Shown piece by piece: positions 8,922-17,711 of a DNA stretch of 64,000 nucleotides. The DNA comes from Hydrogenovibrio marinus (GTDB lineage: Bacteria > Pseudomonadota > Gammaproteobacteria > Thiomicrospirales > Thiomicrospiraceae): contig NZ_AP020335.1 of NCBI RefSeq assembly GCF_013340845.1, positions 868,001-932,000 of the forward strand. The letters run 5' to 3'. The notes under the pieces are model-generated. The model was not told where the DNA came from. It searched no databases and saw only the letters and a program-made list of their open reading frames with translations. Numbering within the stretch: the stretch's first letter is position 1; every line of letters starts with the position of its first letter. Position numbers and translations under genes: made by a program.

Positions 8922-10007
8922 TTATTTATCTCCTTTCTTTTGAGCCGCTTTTACAGCACTTATCGCTGCATGAGCGACTACTGCTGCACCGACAACACCG
9001 ATGGCGGTTTTACCAATATCGTCTGCCGTTGCTTCAATGCCAAATGCGTTCATCTCTGTATCGCGTGAGTAGAAGGATCCTTTGTCCCAGAACCCATCTT
9101 CAGAACAGCCGATACAGCCATGACCAGATTGAATCGGGAAGGAAGTTCCTCCATTCCAACGGACGGTTGAGCAGGCGTTATAAGTTGTTGGGCCTTTGCA
9201 TCCAACTTTGTATAAACAGTAACCTTTACGAGCACCTTCGTCATCCCACTCTTCTACAAATTGACCGGCATCAAAGTGAGGGCGGCGGTAGCATTTATCA
9301 TGAATACGTTGTGAGTAGAACATTTTAGGACGACCTTGTCGGTCCAGCTCAGGGATGCGATCAAAGGTTAGCATATAGGTAATGACGCCAGTCATGACTT
9401 CAGCAATTGGAGGACACCCAGGCACTTTGATAATCGGTTTGTCATACCCGCCGCCAAGAAATTTATGTACTGGCGTGGCCTGCGTAGGGTTTGGTTTTGC
9501 TGCCTGTACGCATCCCCATGACGCGCAAGAACCCCATGAAATGATAGCTTTTGCATCATCGGCCATGCGTTTTAATTGTTCGGAAAAAGGGCGGCCACCG
9601 ATAATGCAGGACATTCCATCCTGATTAAGCGGAGGGTTCCCTTCTACCGCAAGAATATAGTTTCCTTTATATTTTTCTTTAATTTCATCAAGAATCGCTT
9701 CCGCTGCATGTCCAGAGGCTGCCATGAGGGTGTCGTCATAATCCAGAGAGATCATGGATAACACTACGTCTTTTGCTAGTGGGTGAGCAGAACGAATAAA
9801 GGATTCTGAACAACACGTACATTCCAAACCATGCAACCAGATAACAGGCGTGCGAGGCTTTGTTTCCATCGCATGAGCAATTTTGTTCGCATAAGCAGGA
9901 CTAAGCCCTAATGCAGCCGCAGTAAGGCTACAGTATTTCAAAAAGCTGCGACGCGTAATTCCTTGGCGCCGCATGACTTCATAGAACGTTTCAACTTGAG
10001 ATGACAT
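8922..10007 (-). CDS. hupS: Uptake [NiFe]-hydrogenase small subunit
   Basis: The electron-transfer subunit (361 residues), with a twin-arginine signal (RRSFLK at 19-24), cluster-binding cysteines and a C-terminal membrane helix (about 328-350). Besides the standard proximal-cluster cysteines it has Cys65 and Cys134, at the positions of the two supernumerary cysteines of E. coli HyaA. In that family they form the [4Fe-3S] cluster that lets the enzyme work in air. It is the first gene of the minus-strand operon, reads away from hupD, and sits behind a sigma-54-type element. Confidence 0.97.
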   Translation of the reverse strand: MSSQVETFYEVMRRQGITRRSFLKYCSLTAAALGLSPAYANKIAHAMETKPRTPVIWLHGLECTCCSESFIRSAHPLAKDVVLSMISLDYDDTLMAASGHAAEAILDEIKEKYKGNYILAVEGNPPLNQDGMSCIIGGRPFSEQLKRMADDAKAIISWGSCASWGCVQAAKPNPTQATPVHKFLGGGYDKPIIKVPGCPPIAEVMTGVITYMLTFDRIPELDRQGRPKMFYSQRIHDKCYRRPHFDAGQFVEEWDDEGARKGYCLYKVGCKGPTTYNACSTVRWNGGTSFPIQSGHGCIGCSEDGFWDKGSFYSRDTEMNAFGIEATADDIGKTAIGVVGAAVVAHAAISAVKAAQKKGDK

Positions 10008-10100
10008 AGCAATCCTCGTTTTTATTTTTTAACTTGAAATAGATTAAGTACTAAAAAGGGCGTAAGCCAAAGTGCATGTACTTATGTTCTTGTTGCTCTA

Positions 10101-10116
10101 AGCGCGCCTAGTGCCA
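10101..10116 (-). promoter_or_regulatory. hupS promoter: Sigma-54-type -24/-12 element before hupS
   Basis: TGGCACTAGGCGCGCT on the minus strand carries GG and GC at sigma-54 spacing. The predicted transcript start lies about 80 bases before the hupS ATG. The same sequence is at 1473-1488. The activator gene hoxA, with the GAFTGA loop needed to contact sigma-54, lies in the divergent operon. Confidence 0.75.
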
Positions 10117-10159
10117 AGTTGATAAAAATACATATATTTCAATAGGTAATGGTGATTTT

Positions 10160-10331
10160 TTAAGATTCCATTTCTTGTTTTTTGAAAACAAACTTTTCGT
10201 ATATTTATTTTTTCGAAAACAAAGTTTCCGTTTTTTTTTGAAAGAGCTATAAGTTTTTTGAAATGGCCATAAGTTTTTTTGATTTTTTTAATTGAAGGAA
10301 AAGAGTACTATTTTAAAAAAAACGGAAACTT
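10160..10331. repeat. Direct and inverted repeats in the hupS-hupD spacer
   Basis: The spacer has three sets of repeats. First, two imperfect direct repeats of TTTTTTGAAAACAAACTTTT type (about 10177-10198 and 10210-10230), spaced about 33 bases apart. Second, two ATAAGTTTTTTTGA-type repeats (about 10248-10262 and 10269-10283). Third, a perfect 17-bp inverted pair at 10222-10238 and 10315-10331, the second arm just before hupD. They lie upstream of the sigma-54 element as seen from hupS, where enhancer sites would be expected. The regulator that binds is not shown by the sequence. Confidence 0.6.
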
Positions 10332-10352
10332 AATTATCTATTTGGAATGAAA

Positions 10353-11051
10353 ATGAAAACTTTAGTTTTAGGTATCGGTAATTTACTATGGGCCGATGAA
10401 GGATTTGGTATTCGCTGTATTGAGTATATGGATGCGGAGTATTCTTTTGATGACTCTGTTGAGCTAATGGATGGTGGTACTCAGGGGATATATTTAGCTC
10501 ACCATGTTCAGGAGGCTGATAATCTGATTATTTTTGATGCAATTGATTACGGTATGTATCCAGGAGAAAAGCGTGTTATTCGTAATGATGCTATTCCGAA
10601 TTTTATGGGCTGTAAGAAAATGAGTTTACATCAGACGGGGTTTCAAGAAGTTTTGTCTACAGCAAAGTTAATGGGGAGGTATCCGAGCCAACTTGCATTG
10701 ATTGGTGTTCAACCCCGATTATTAGATGATTTTGGCGGTTCGTTAACGCCTGAGGTTGATGAGCAGATAGTTCCTTGTGTGGAGATTGCGCTGCGCTTTT
10801 TAAAAAAATGGGGAGTGGAATATGAGCATAGAGGTAAGAAGGGAAGTGAAGAAGGTCTTGTTGCAAAGGAATTGAATAAAGCTAAGTATGAAAGTGAGCG
10901 CCCACCGGAATGGATAGCAAGAAGAGTTGGTGATGAAAGAGTGCTGGCTGACAAGAATTACAGTCTGCGTGATACCCCTCTTTATGAGGGAATTAGTAAT
11001 GTTAAGTCTGTTCCTGTAGATGGTCGTAAATTATTTGAAAGGAATGAGTGA
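10353..11051 (+). CDS. hupD: Hydrogenase maturation protease
   Basis: Cleaves the C-terminal 15 residues of HupL. The product has 232 residues and is identical to the left copy. The core of about 155 residues matches HyaD/HybD proteases (LVLGIGN, ADEGFG, DGGTQG, SLHQTG). The remaining C-terminal part is longer than in E. coli HybD and charged. It opens the plus-strand accessory operon, and its TGA overlaps the hupF ATG by one base. Confidence 0.95.
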   Translation: MKTLVLGIGNLLWADEGFGIRCIEYMDAEYSFDDSVELMDGGTQGIYLAHHVQEADNLIIFDAIDYGMYPGEKRVIRNDAIPNFMGCKKMSLHQTGFQEVLSTAKLMGRYPSQLALIGVQPRLLDDFGGSLTPEVDEQIVPCVEIALRFLKKWGVEYEHRGKKGSEEGLVAKELNKAKYESERPPEWIARRVGDERVLADKNYSLRDTPLYEGISNVKSVPVDGRKLFERNE

Positions 11052-11383
11052 TGTGCATAGGTGTTCCCATGGAGATTTTGTCCTGCAATGATTTGATTGC
11101 TCATTGTTGCAATGAAGAAGAAGGACGAGAGCAGGAGGTGGACATGTCGCTGGTCGGCAATCAGTTGATGGGTACTTGGGTGTTGGTGTTTCAGGGGGTA
11201 GCAAGAGAGGTGATTGAAACAGATGTTTTGGATCAAGTTCTACGAGCAAGAAGAGCGATGGCTGCTGCACTCGAAGGTGGGGATGTGGATGTCTTCTTTG
11301 CTGATTTGATTAACAGGGAGCCCGAGTTACCAGATTTCTTAAAAGATGAAGCAGGAGAAAAAAATGTCAAGAACATTAATTAA
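11051..11383 (+). CDS. hupF: HypC-family chaperone dedicated to HupL
   Basis: A 110-residue member of the HypC/HupF family. It starts MCIGVPM, and Cys2, exposed after removal of Met, is the residue by which the family binds the hydrogenase precursor and iron. I reject the in-frame GTG just upstream because the cysteine must be residue 2. In other bacteria HupF protects the large subunit under oxygen. The 3' end overlaps the start of hupG. A second family member, hypC, lies at 17391. Confidence 0.94.
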   Translation: MCIGVPMEILSCNDLIAHCCNEEEGREQEVDMSLVGNQLMGTWVLVFQGVAREVIETDVLDQVLRARRAMAAALEGGDVDVFFADLINREPELPDFLKDEAGEKNVKNIN

Positions 11384-11774
11384 TAAAATTATCGAAGATC
11401 AGGCGTTGGTGCGTTTGAACTTGGAGAATTACCGCGACTTTGTCGACTCAAAACCGGTTAGTATGGTTGCCTTCATTGGTGATCCAAAACGTTACCAAGA
11501 AGCAAATGATTTAATCGTTGTTGTTCCAGAGTTGGCCAAGGCATTTTGTGGTGTTTTTTCTGTTGGAGTAGTTGATGAAGAAAGTGAAAGTAGGTTAGCA
11601 CAAGAATATGGAATTACGATGTGGCCGGCTTTGGTTTTCTTAAAGAGCGGAAGATATGTTGACATGATAACTAGAATTCAGGATTGGTCTGATTATATGG
11701 AAGATATTCCGAAAATTTTGGATAAGTCGCCAACGTTTGCACCTTCAATTGGTATTGGTATAGAGGTTAAATGA
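11364..11774 (+). CDS. hupG: HupG/HyaE thioredoxin-like chaperone for HupS
   Basis: 136 residues with a thioredoxin fold but no CxxC active site (the MWPALVF strand aligns with the thioredoxin WCGPC region and beyond). HyaE/HupG proteins bind the small-subunit precursor and its Tat signal. The start at 11364 follows GGAG by 7 bases, inside the end of hupF. The upstream ATG at 11346 has no good ribosome binding site. Confidence 0.9.
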   Translation: MSRTLINKIIEDQALVRLNLENYRDFVDSKPVSMVAFIGDPKRYQEANDLIVVVPELAKAFCGVFSVGVVDEESESRLAQEYGITMWPALVFLKSGRYVDMITRIQDWSDYMEDIPKILDKSPTFAPSIGIGIEVK

Positions 11775-11775
11775 G

Positions 11776-12645
11776 ATGTCAGATTATAGAGAGTTAAGCA
11801 TTCCGGTATCTGTTGTCGGTCCGGGGAGTCAGCCAGATAGCGAAGATGGCATGGTTCTGGATTATATGCCGATGCCAAATGATATGAGCGTGTTTCATGC
11901 GCCAGTGATAATGGATGATAGTTTGCATAATTATCCTCAGGCTGAAAAAGTGATTGAAGAAGTCATAGTTTCTCTAAAGAACGTTGCAGAAACAGGTGAG
12001 CAAGTGTTGCTAGATCTGGGAAGTTTGACGAGAGAAAATCTTGATTTTATTAACCGATTTTTTGGAGAAGGAGAGGTTTGCATAATTTGTAATCCTCGAT
12101 CTGACGAGTATAGGATTCAGGAAACCGTTCTAGCTGGTGTTTGGCGTATAGCTGGTAGACATGCGGGCCAACCATTTCAAGCAATTGAAATTGGTTGGGT
12201 GCCTGAAATTGTTTCAAAATATACATTTGAGGATGCGGAAAGCTCTATAAGTCTCCCAGATACTCTTCCGGAAGGTATTATCAATGCCCCATCTTTGCTA
12301 GCAGAATTGAATGAGAAATCTAAAGAATACTCTCTTGGAGATGCTGCTCATGTTGTCAATCTAACCCTTTTGCCACAATCACCAGAAGATTTAGAGTTTT
12401 TGGTGAGCGCTCTAGGTGAGGGGCCAGTTGTTTTCTTGAGTCGAGGTTATGGAAGTTGTCGAGTCACTTCGACTAGATTGAAGAATGTTTGGTGGGTTCA
12501 GTATTTCAATTCTGAAGACAAGTTGATCCTGAATACGCTTGAAGTCATTGATGTACCAATTGTTACACAAGCCTCTCTGGATGATATAGAAGACGGTTAC
12601 GATCGAATTGTTGAAATGTTGGAGTCAGTCCGTGTCACGCAATAG
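11776..12645 (+). CDS. hupH: Hydrogenase expression/maturation protein HupH
   Basis: 289 residues of the HupH/HyaF family. The N-terminal part is variable. The C-terminal half carries the family pattern RGYGSCRVTSTRLKNVWWVQYF and NTLEVIDVPIVTQA, typical of HyaF/HupH. In rhizobia the protein helps small-subunit maturation. It starts 2 bases after hupG ends and its end overlaps hupI. Confidence 0.93.
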   Translation: MSDYRELSIPVSVVGPGSQPDSEDGMVLDYMPMPNDMSVFHAPVIMDDSLHNYPQAEKVIEEVIVSLKNVAETGEQVLLDLGSLTRENLDFINRFFGEGEVCIICNPRSDEYRIQETVLAGVWRIAGRHAGQPFQAIEIGWVPEIVSKYTFEDAESSISLPDTLPEGIINAPSLLAELNEKSKEYSLGDAAHVVNLTLLPQSPEDLEFLVSALGEGPVVFLSRGYGSCRVTSTRLKNVWWVQYFNSEDKLILNTLEVIDVPIVTQASLDDIEDGYDRIVEMLESVRVTQ

Positions 12646-12871
12646 CGAGAAAGGGTTTGAAGGTTCCTATTTGGGAGATAATTCTCAGATTGATGAGAAT
12701 ACCAAAATGGAGTGCAAAATTTGTTGGTATGTTTATGATCCGGCAATCGGTGATGACTTCTGGCAAGTTCTACCAGGAACAGCGTTTGCGCATTTGCCTT
12801 CCGAATGGCGCTGCCCTAATTGCGACGGTGATAAAGAACAATTTATGGTTATTACTAATGAGAGTTCTTAA
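12632..12871 (+). CDS. hupI: Rubredoxin-like protein HupI
   Basis: A 79-residue rubredoxin with CKIC and CPNC iron ligands. It has the N-terminal FEGSYLGD stretch typical of HupI. The family is thought to protect or carry electrons during HupS cluster assembly in air. I start at the GTG at 12632, which follows GGAG by 8 bases inside the end of hupH. The ATG at 12708 would remove the FEGSYLGD part. Confidence 0.92.
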   Translation: MSRNSEKGFEGSYLGDNSQIDENTKMECKICWYVYDPAIGDDFWQVLPGTAFAHLPSEWRCPNCDGDKEQFMVITNESS

Positions 12872-13521
12872 TGGTTAAAGCTCAAAACCAGGCAAAAACT
12901 GTCCCTCAAACAATTCACACGGCATCTACAAATACCTTTGACGTAAAACAATGGGTGAAAAACGTTGAATGCTATTTTGAGAAGGTGTATCAGGTAAGTA
13001 TGAAAGATCTTCCGATTGTGAACCGGAATTTGGCAGTCCGTGTTGTTAACGTTAAAGAAATTCGTGCCAATACGTTTATTGGGTCTATAGTGTCGCCTTG
13101 GTTTGTTAATCTGATTTTTAAGGTTGTTGATGAACAAGGGGTGGATTGTCATCATCAATTGTATGGGGTTGGGGTAGGAGAGAGCCTTCATCTCAAGTTT
13201 CCTTCTGGGAAATACGAATTTATTGTTAATTATGAGGCAGATATTGGTTATTTTTATACCTGTTCTTTGGTTTCTGATACCACAGTGATTGAAAATCAGG
13301 AGGTTGCTTTATCTTTAGCCGATCATTGTTTTAGGCTTGTGTTTGACTCTGCCGCTAAGGAGTTAGATTTGTTTAAGCCACAAACAGAGAAAGATAAGCA
13401 AGGTATTCGGAAGGTTGGACGTAATGTTAAACCTATTGGCGAAAATAAGCCTTCTGCAATTTCTCGACGTAAGTTGTTTGGTTTGAATACATCGCTTGAC
13501 GATGCAAAAGATAGTCCCTAA
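12871..13521 (+). CDS. hupJ: HupJ/HybE hydrogenase assembly chaperone
   Basis: 216 residues. The middle part matches HybE/HupJ: LPIVNRNLAVRVV, SIVSPWFVNLIF, then FPSGKYEF and YFYTCSL. HybE-type proteins bind the small-subunit precursor. The protein is longer than most relatives: about 50 polar residues follow the domain and include ISRRKLFG. Its ATG shares a base with the stop of hupI and its stop overlaps the start of hupK, so translation is coupled. Confidence 0.88.
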   Translation: MVKAQNQAKTVPQTIHTASTNTFDVKQWVKNVECYFEKVYQVSMKDLPIVNRNLAVRVVNVKEIRANTFIGSIVSPWFVNLIFKVVDEQGVDCHHQLYGVGVGESLHLKFPSGKYEFIVNYEADIGYFYTCSLVSDTTVIENQEVALSLADHCFRLVFDSAAKELDLFKPQTEKDKQGIRKVGRNVKPIGENKPSAISRRKLFGLNTSLDDAKDSP

Positions 13522-14570
13522 TGCAGGGTTCAGTTGATATCCAGAAAGTACCCTTAAGTGTAAGGTCGAGGCGGCCTTTCCGTTTGCAGGAAATGTGTGT
13601 AGATAAGAAGCCGCAGTTAGTAATTCAATTTGTCGGCCTGGCTTACCAATTATGCGGCCAAGCACAGACTTTTGCTTCGAAACTGGCATTATTGCCTTTG
13701 GAATCTCTGCCTTTAGTGGATCTGCAAGAGGCGGTAACTATTGAAATTCTGAGGGAGCATTATTTAACGCTGGTGCAATTACTGAGTCAATTGCAACTGT
13801 GCAATGCTGTCGAAGCTGGTCACCTATTGCAAGGTGTTGGACAATGGAAGAATAAGTTTGAAAATGGAGTTTTGTTAATTGATCCGATTGCTGATTCTTA
13901 CAAGCAATTAGGTTTAGACCTGAGTAGACTTTCTTGTGCGATGGTGATGCCAGGCTCTTTGGCTGAAAAAATGATGGAATTTTTACTGACGATGGAAGAG
14001 AGCTCTGGTTCTCGTGAGACCTTGGAGTTGCCTTCTGGTTTGCATTGTTCACTGAATAATGAGGGGCGTAACGGGTTGATTGATATTGAATGTTGTGATT
14101 GGAAACGTTGGGTCGAATTTCCGGTTAATCATGGAAAGGTTTATGAAAATAGTGTCCTTTCGAGGGTTGAGATTCATAGTGAATGGGAGAATTTCAGAAC
14201 TGGTTTGCCATTGGTTGACCGAGTTCGTGCCAAGTGGTTGGATTCTGCCGTATTTTGGCAATCTCTCGGTAGTGATAAAAAAGAATGTAACCCGCCTGTT
14301 TTTGGTGTAAATCAATCTGGAACTATCTGTCAGAGTTGGGTTGAGACTGCCCGAGGGCGTCTTTACCACTTGGCACATGTAGAGTCGGATAGAGTAATGG
14401 ATTATGCAATTTGTGCACCGACAGAATGGAATTTTCATCCTGAAGGAGTAGCTAAAAAGTTATTGAAAGGACTTTCAAATCAGGTCTCCGACAGTGTGCG
14501 TTGGGCAGAGTGTGCATCCTTGTACGCTCAAGTGATAGATCCCTGCGTTCCGGTTAGATTCGTTGTGTAA
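13521..14570 (+). CDS. hupK: HupK, large-subunit-like assembly scaffold
   Basis: 349 residues. The C-terminal part resembles HupL: ETARGRLYHLAHVE, then CAPTEWNFHPEG and a final VIDPC, with only one of the two terminal nickel cysteines. HupK proteins serve as scaffolds for making the Fe(CN)2CO group with HypC and HypD. A TAATG overlap joins it to hupJ. Sequence divergence is high, as usual for the family, but operon position and C-terminal motifs agree. Confidence 0.88.
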   Translation: MQGSVDIQKVPLSVRSRRPFRLQEMCVDKKPQLVIQFVGLAYQLCGQAQTFASKLALLPLESLPLVDLQEAVTIEILREHYLTLVQLLSQLQLCNAVEAGHLLQGVGQWKNKFENGVLLIDPIADSYKQLGLDLSRLSCAMVMPGSLAEKMMEFLLTMEESSGSRETLELPSGLHCSLNNEGRNGLIDIECCDWKRWVEFPVNHGKVYENSVLSRVEIHSEWENFRTGLPLVDRVRAKWLDSAVFWQSLGSDKKECNPPVFGVNQSGTICQSWVETARGRLYHLAHVESDRVMDYAICAPTEWNFHPEGVAKKLLKGLSNQVSDSVRWAECASLYAQVIDPCVPVRFVV

Positions 14571-14601
14571 GTGTAAAAGAGTATAGGTACAGGGGGTAAT
14601 T

Positions 14602-14943
14602 GTGCATGAGATGTCTATTTGCGAAGGCGTTGTTCTTTCTTTGGAAAGCGAAGCGCAGAAACAGAATTTTCAGAAAGTAAAAAAAGTTTGGCTTACAGTG
14701 GGAATATTTTCCGGCGTTGAAATCGATGCACTTCGTTTTGGTTGGGATGTTGTGACTCGTAATTCGATCGCCGATGGTGCCGAATTGGTTGTGCTCGAAG
14801 AGCAGGGGCAGGCTTGGTGTATGGGATGTTCCAAGCATGTTCAGATAGAAAACCGTTATGATGATTGTCCTGCCTGCGGTAGCCACCGACTGCAAGTTAC
14901 CGGCGGGGAAATACTGAGTATTAAAGAGATAGAGGTAGAGTAA
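14602..14943 (+). CDS. hypA: Nickel-insertion protein HypA
   Basis: 113 residues. MHEMSI gives the nickel ligand His2, and CMGC with CPAC forms the zinc site. It acts with HypB to load nickel into the hydrogenase large subunit. It starts at a GTG 31 bases after hupK, behind a GGGGG stretch. The ATG three codons later would remove His2. Confidence 0.96.
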   Translation: MHEMSICEGVVLSLESEAQKQNFQKVKKVWLTVGIFSGVEIDALRFGWDVVTRNSIADGAELVVLEEQGQAWCMGCSKHVQIENRYDDCPACGSHRLQVTGGEILSIKEIEVE

Positions 14944-14945
14944 AT

Positions 14946-15836
14946 ATGTGTACAGTTTGCGGCTGCGGAGAAGGTGAAGTCTCCATTGAGGGCGCCCACG
15001 CCCATGCTCATAGTCATGATCACGGCGATAACCAGGAACATCAGCATGGTGAAAATGGCGATCTGCATTACGGACAGGGGCCGGCGCATGCTCACGCTCC
15101 AGGGATGACTCAGAGCAGAATGATCGAGATTGAACAGAATATTTTGTCGAAAAACGACGAATATGCTCACGAGAACCGACATACTTTCGGACATAAAGGG
15201 TTGTTTGTTTTAAACCTGGTTTCTAGTCCAGGATCAGGTAAGACGACTTTGTTGACACAAACCGTCGAACATTTGAAGAATAAATTACCAGTCGCCGTGA
15301 TTGAAGGCGATCAGCAAACAGCTAACGATGCCGACCGAATTAGAGCTACAGGAGTGCCTGCGATTCAGGTCAATACCGGAAAAGGCTGTCACTTGGACGC
15401 CCATATGGTTGGGCATGCAGTTTCTCACCTTGATGTAGAAGATTACGGTGTCCTGTTTATCGAAAATGTCGGCAATCTGGTTTGCCCATCGGCATTTGAC
15501 CTTGGAGAAGATCATAAAGTGGCGATTCTTTCGGTGACTGAAGGGGAGGATAAGCCGATCAAATATCCGGATATGTTTGCGGCTGCAGATTTGATGGTAC
15601 TCAATAAGGTCGATTTACTGCCTTATTTGGAGTTTGATGTTGATGCCTGCATCAAGTACGCGCAAAGAGTAAACCCGAATATTGAAGTACTGTTGGTTTC
15701 GGCGAAAAGTGGGGAAGGAATGTCTGAGTGGCTGAACTGGCTAGTCACACGCCGAAACAACAAGCTCAGTCAGTTTGTCGAACGCATGCAGTCTCAGGTT
15801 AAAGCGGTCGAGTCTGCACTGGATGTCAGCCTATGA
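14946..15836 (+). CDS. hypB: Nickel-insertion GTPase HypB
   Basis: 296 residues. The N-terminus has the nickel motif CTVCGCG, then a histidine-rich stretch (residues 17-52) that can store nickel, then the P-loop SSPGSGKTT and the rest of the SIMIBI-type GTPase ([21 protein letters not shown]). It starts 2 bases after hypA and overlaps hoxA by 4 bases. Confidence 0.97.
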   Translation: MCTVCGCGEGEVSIEGAHAHAHSHDHGDNQEHQHGENGDLHYGQGPAHAHAPGMTQSRMIEIEQNILSKNDEYAHENRHTFGHKGLFVLNLVSSPGSGKTTLLTQTVEHLKNKLPVAVIEGDQQTANDADRIRATGVPAIQVNTGKGCHLDAHMVGHAVSHLDVEDYGVLFIENVGNLVCPSAFDLGEDHKVAILSVTEGEDKPIKYPDMFAAADLMVLNKVDLLPYLEFDVDACIKYAQRVNPNIEVLLVSAKSGEGMSEWLNWLVTRRNNKLSQFVERMQSQVKAVESALDVSL

Positions 15837-17314
15837 TTTTGGAAAAGCCAAGTGTTCTAGTTGTTGATGACGACGAAAAATCAGTCGCCACTTTGAAGCG
15901 GACCTTGCGTAAGGATTTTAAGGTTTATACCGCCTTGTCGGCCGAAGAGGCCGAAGAAATCCTGCGTTTTGAATATATTCAGGTTCTGGTGTGTGACCAT
16001 CGAATGCCGAAAGAGACTGGAGTGTCGTTTTTAATCCGAGTCAAAGAGCAATGGCCGGATGTCATTCGAGTATTGCTTTCTGGCTATTCCAGTCTGGAAG
16101 ACACTATTCGTGGTGTGAATGAAGCTGGCATTTATCAATATATAGAAAAGCCGTGGCAGCCGGAGCAGTTGATCCATACTTTAATGAATGCGGTAGAACT
16201 GTTCGAGCTACAGCGTGAAAACCGTCTGCTGTCGGTGGAGTTGAAAGTTGCACCGAGTGCGCTTGAAAAAGAAGTCAAGCAGAAGAAAGAACAGTTAAAG
16301 AAAACCTATGATTGTGACGAAATCGTACGTACGCCAGATGGTTTGCTAGATAAGGTAATTCAACGGGTGTGTCAGATTTCTTCGTTCGATTTTCCGGTTC
16401 TGATTGCCGGTGAATCCGGGACGGGAAAAGAGCTGTTTGCCAGAGCGATTCACTATAACTCAGCGCGATCGGATGGCCCTTTTTTGGCTGAAAACTGTGG
16501 AGCTTTGCCGGATCAGCTGTTAGAGAGCGAATTATTCGGCTATAAAAAAGGCGCGTTTACCGGAGCCTATATGGATCACGTCGGTCTGTTAGAGCAGGTC
16601 AGTGGTGGGACTCTGTTTCTGGACGAGATCGGTGAAATTTCCCAGTCGTTTCAGGTCAAGTTGTTGAGAGTGCTACAGGAAGGCGAAATTCGTCCGCTGG
16701 GACACTCCAAACCACGAAAGGTTGATGTTCGTATTGTGGCAGCGACTAACCGTAATCTGGAAGAAGAAGTCAAAGCCGGTCGTTTCCGTGAGGATTTGTT
16801 TTATCGCCTAGTCGGTTATGTCGTTCAACTGCCTTCTCTGCATGAACGTACAGAAGATATTCCGTTGCTAGCAAATGCCTTCTTGAAGCATCTTTGCGAG
16901 CAATATGCCCGCCCGTTCAGTGGTTTTACCGATGAAATGATGCAATGCTTGATGGATTATCGTTGGCCGGGCAACATTCGTGAATTGCAGAACGAGATTG
17001 GACGCAGCTTTATGATGACGCCGCAGGGTGAACCTTTGCGTGCGGAGTTCTGTTCGTCGCGTGTTTTGCGCGCCGCTCCGGAAGATATGGAAATGGAATT
17101 GGAGTGGGTGTCCGGCGTCAACGGTTCTCTGAAAGAAAAAGTGGCGCAGATCGAAGAGCAGATCATTCGCGAGGCATTGATCCGCTTGCGTTGGAACAAA
17201 ACCAAAGTGGCAGAGGAGCTTGGTTTATCCCGCGTTGGGTTACGTCAAAAAATGGAACGCTTCAGTATTACCGAAAACCTTGGTAGTGGAGTGAACAGTG
17301 AAAAGGTCGGATAA
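15833..17314 (+). CDS. hoxA: NtrC-family response regulator controlling hydrogenase genes
   Basis: 493 residues: receiver domain (Asp55 in CDHRMP), AAA+ domain with P-loop GESGTGKE and the sigma-54 contact loop GAFTGA, and a Fis-type helix-turn-helix at the end ([20 protein letters not shown]). HoxA/HupR proteins of this context activate hup operons and are unusual in being active without phosphate in Ralstonia and Rhodobacter. The kinase hupT and the sensor hupUV are encoded at 32309-36116. The likely target is the sigma-54 element before hupS. Confidence 0.95.
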   Translation: MILEKPSVLVVDDDEKSVATLKRTLRKDFKVYTALSAEEAEEILRFEYIQVLVCDHRMPKETGVSFLIRVKEQWPDVIRVLLSGYSSLEDTIRGVNEAGIYQYIEKPWQPEQLIHTLMNAVELFELQRENRLLSVELKVAPSALEKEVKQKKEQLKKTYDCDEIVRTPDGLLDKVIQRVCQISSFDFPVLIAGESGTGKELFARAIHYNSARSDGPFLAENCGALPDQLLESELFGYKKGAFTGAYMDHVGLLEQVSGGTLFLDEIGEISQSFQVKLLRVLQEGEIRPLGHSKPRKVDVRIVAATNRNLEEEVKAGRFREDLFYRLVGYVVQLPSLHERTEDIPLLANAFLKHLCEQYARPFSGFTDEMMQCLMDYRWPGNIRELQNEIGRSFMMTPQGEPLRAEFCSSRVLRAAPEDMEMELEWVSGVNGSLKEKVAQIEEQIIREALIRLRWNKTKVAEELGLSRVGLRQKMERFSITENLGSGVNSEKVG

Positions 17315-17390
17315 ACATCAATGAAGATGTCATTCGATCGGACAGTCAGAACCCGTAAATAGCAAACAGAAGAAGGGTGGAGGAGTTGAG

Positions 17391-17711
17391 ATGTGTTTAG
17401 GAATTCCCGGACAAGTGATTGAAATAACAGATGCGGAACGTCAGTTAGCGATGGTTGAAGTTTCCGGTGTCAGGCGAGAAGTGAATGTTGCCTGTGTGGT
17501 CGAACCCGGTTCACCGGTAGACAGTTGTATTGGATACTGGGTTCTGGTTCATGTCGGATTCGCCATGAGCCGGATTGACGAGGAAGAGGCGGGCAAAACG
17601 CTGGCGATTCTCAAAGAGCTTGGCGAAGTTGACGAAGAATTGGATGCTATGAAAGAGAGTGAGCAGTCTCTTCGTCAGACGCCTCCGGAGGAGAAAAGTC
17701 ATGCAGGATAA
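17391..17711 (+). CDS. hypC: Hydrogenase maturation chaperone HypC
   Basis: 106 residues starting MCLGIPG with the essential Cys2. It binds HypD during synthesis of the Fe(CN)2CO group and passes it to the large subunit. The C-terminal 35 residues are acidic and longer than in E. coli HypC. A GGAGGAG site precedes the ATG. The end overlaps the SIS-domain gene by 11 bases. Confidence 0.96.
   Translation: MCLGIPGQVIEITDAERQLAMVEVSGVRREVNVACVVEPGSPVDSCIGYWVLVHVGFAMSRIDEEEAGKTLAILKELGEVDEELDAMKESEQSLRQTPPEEKSHAG

Noticed and set aside
8903-9328. 141-codon plus-strand frame over hupS, and its twin at 275-700
   Set aside because: Antisense shadow of hupS; no domain and no ribosome binding site, and the repeat simply copies it.
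10240-10352. Sigma-54 promoter facing hupD
   Set aside because: TGGCC at 10264 lacks the GC at the -12 position and spacing.
1-11331. Composite transposon carrying the hup genes
   Set aside because: Only one IS is visible, and the right copy passes into hupG without an element.
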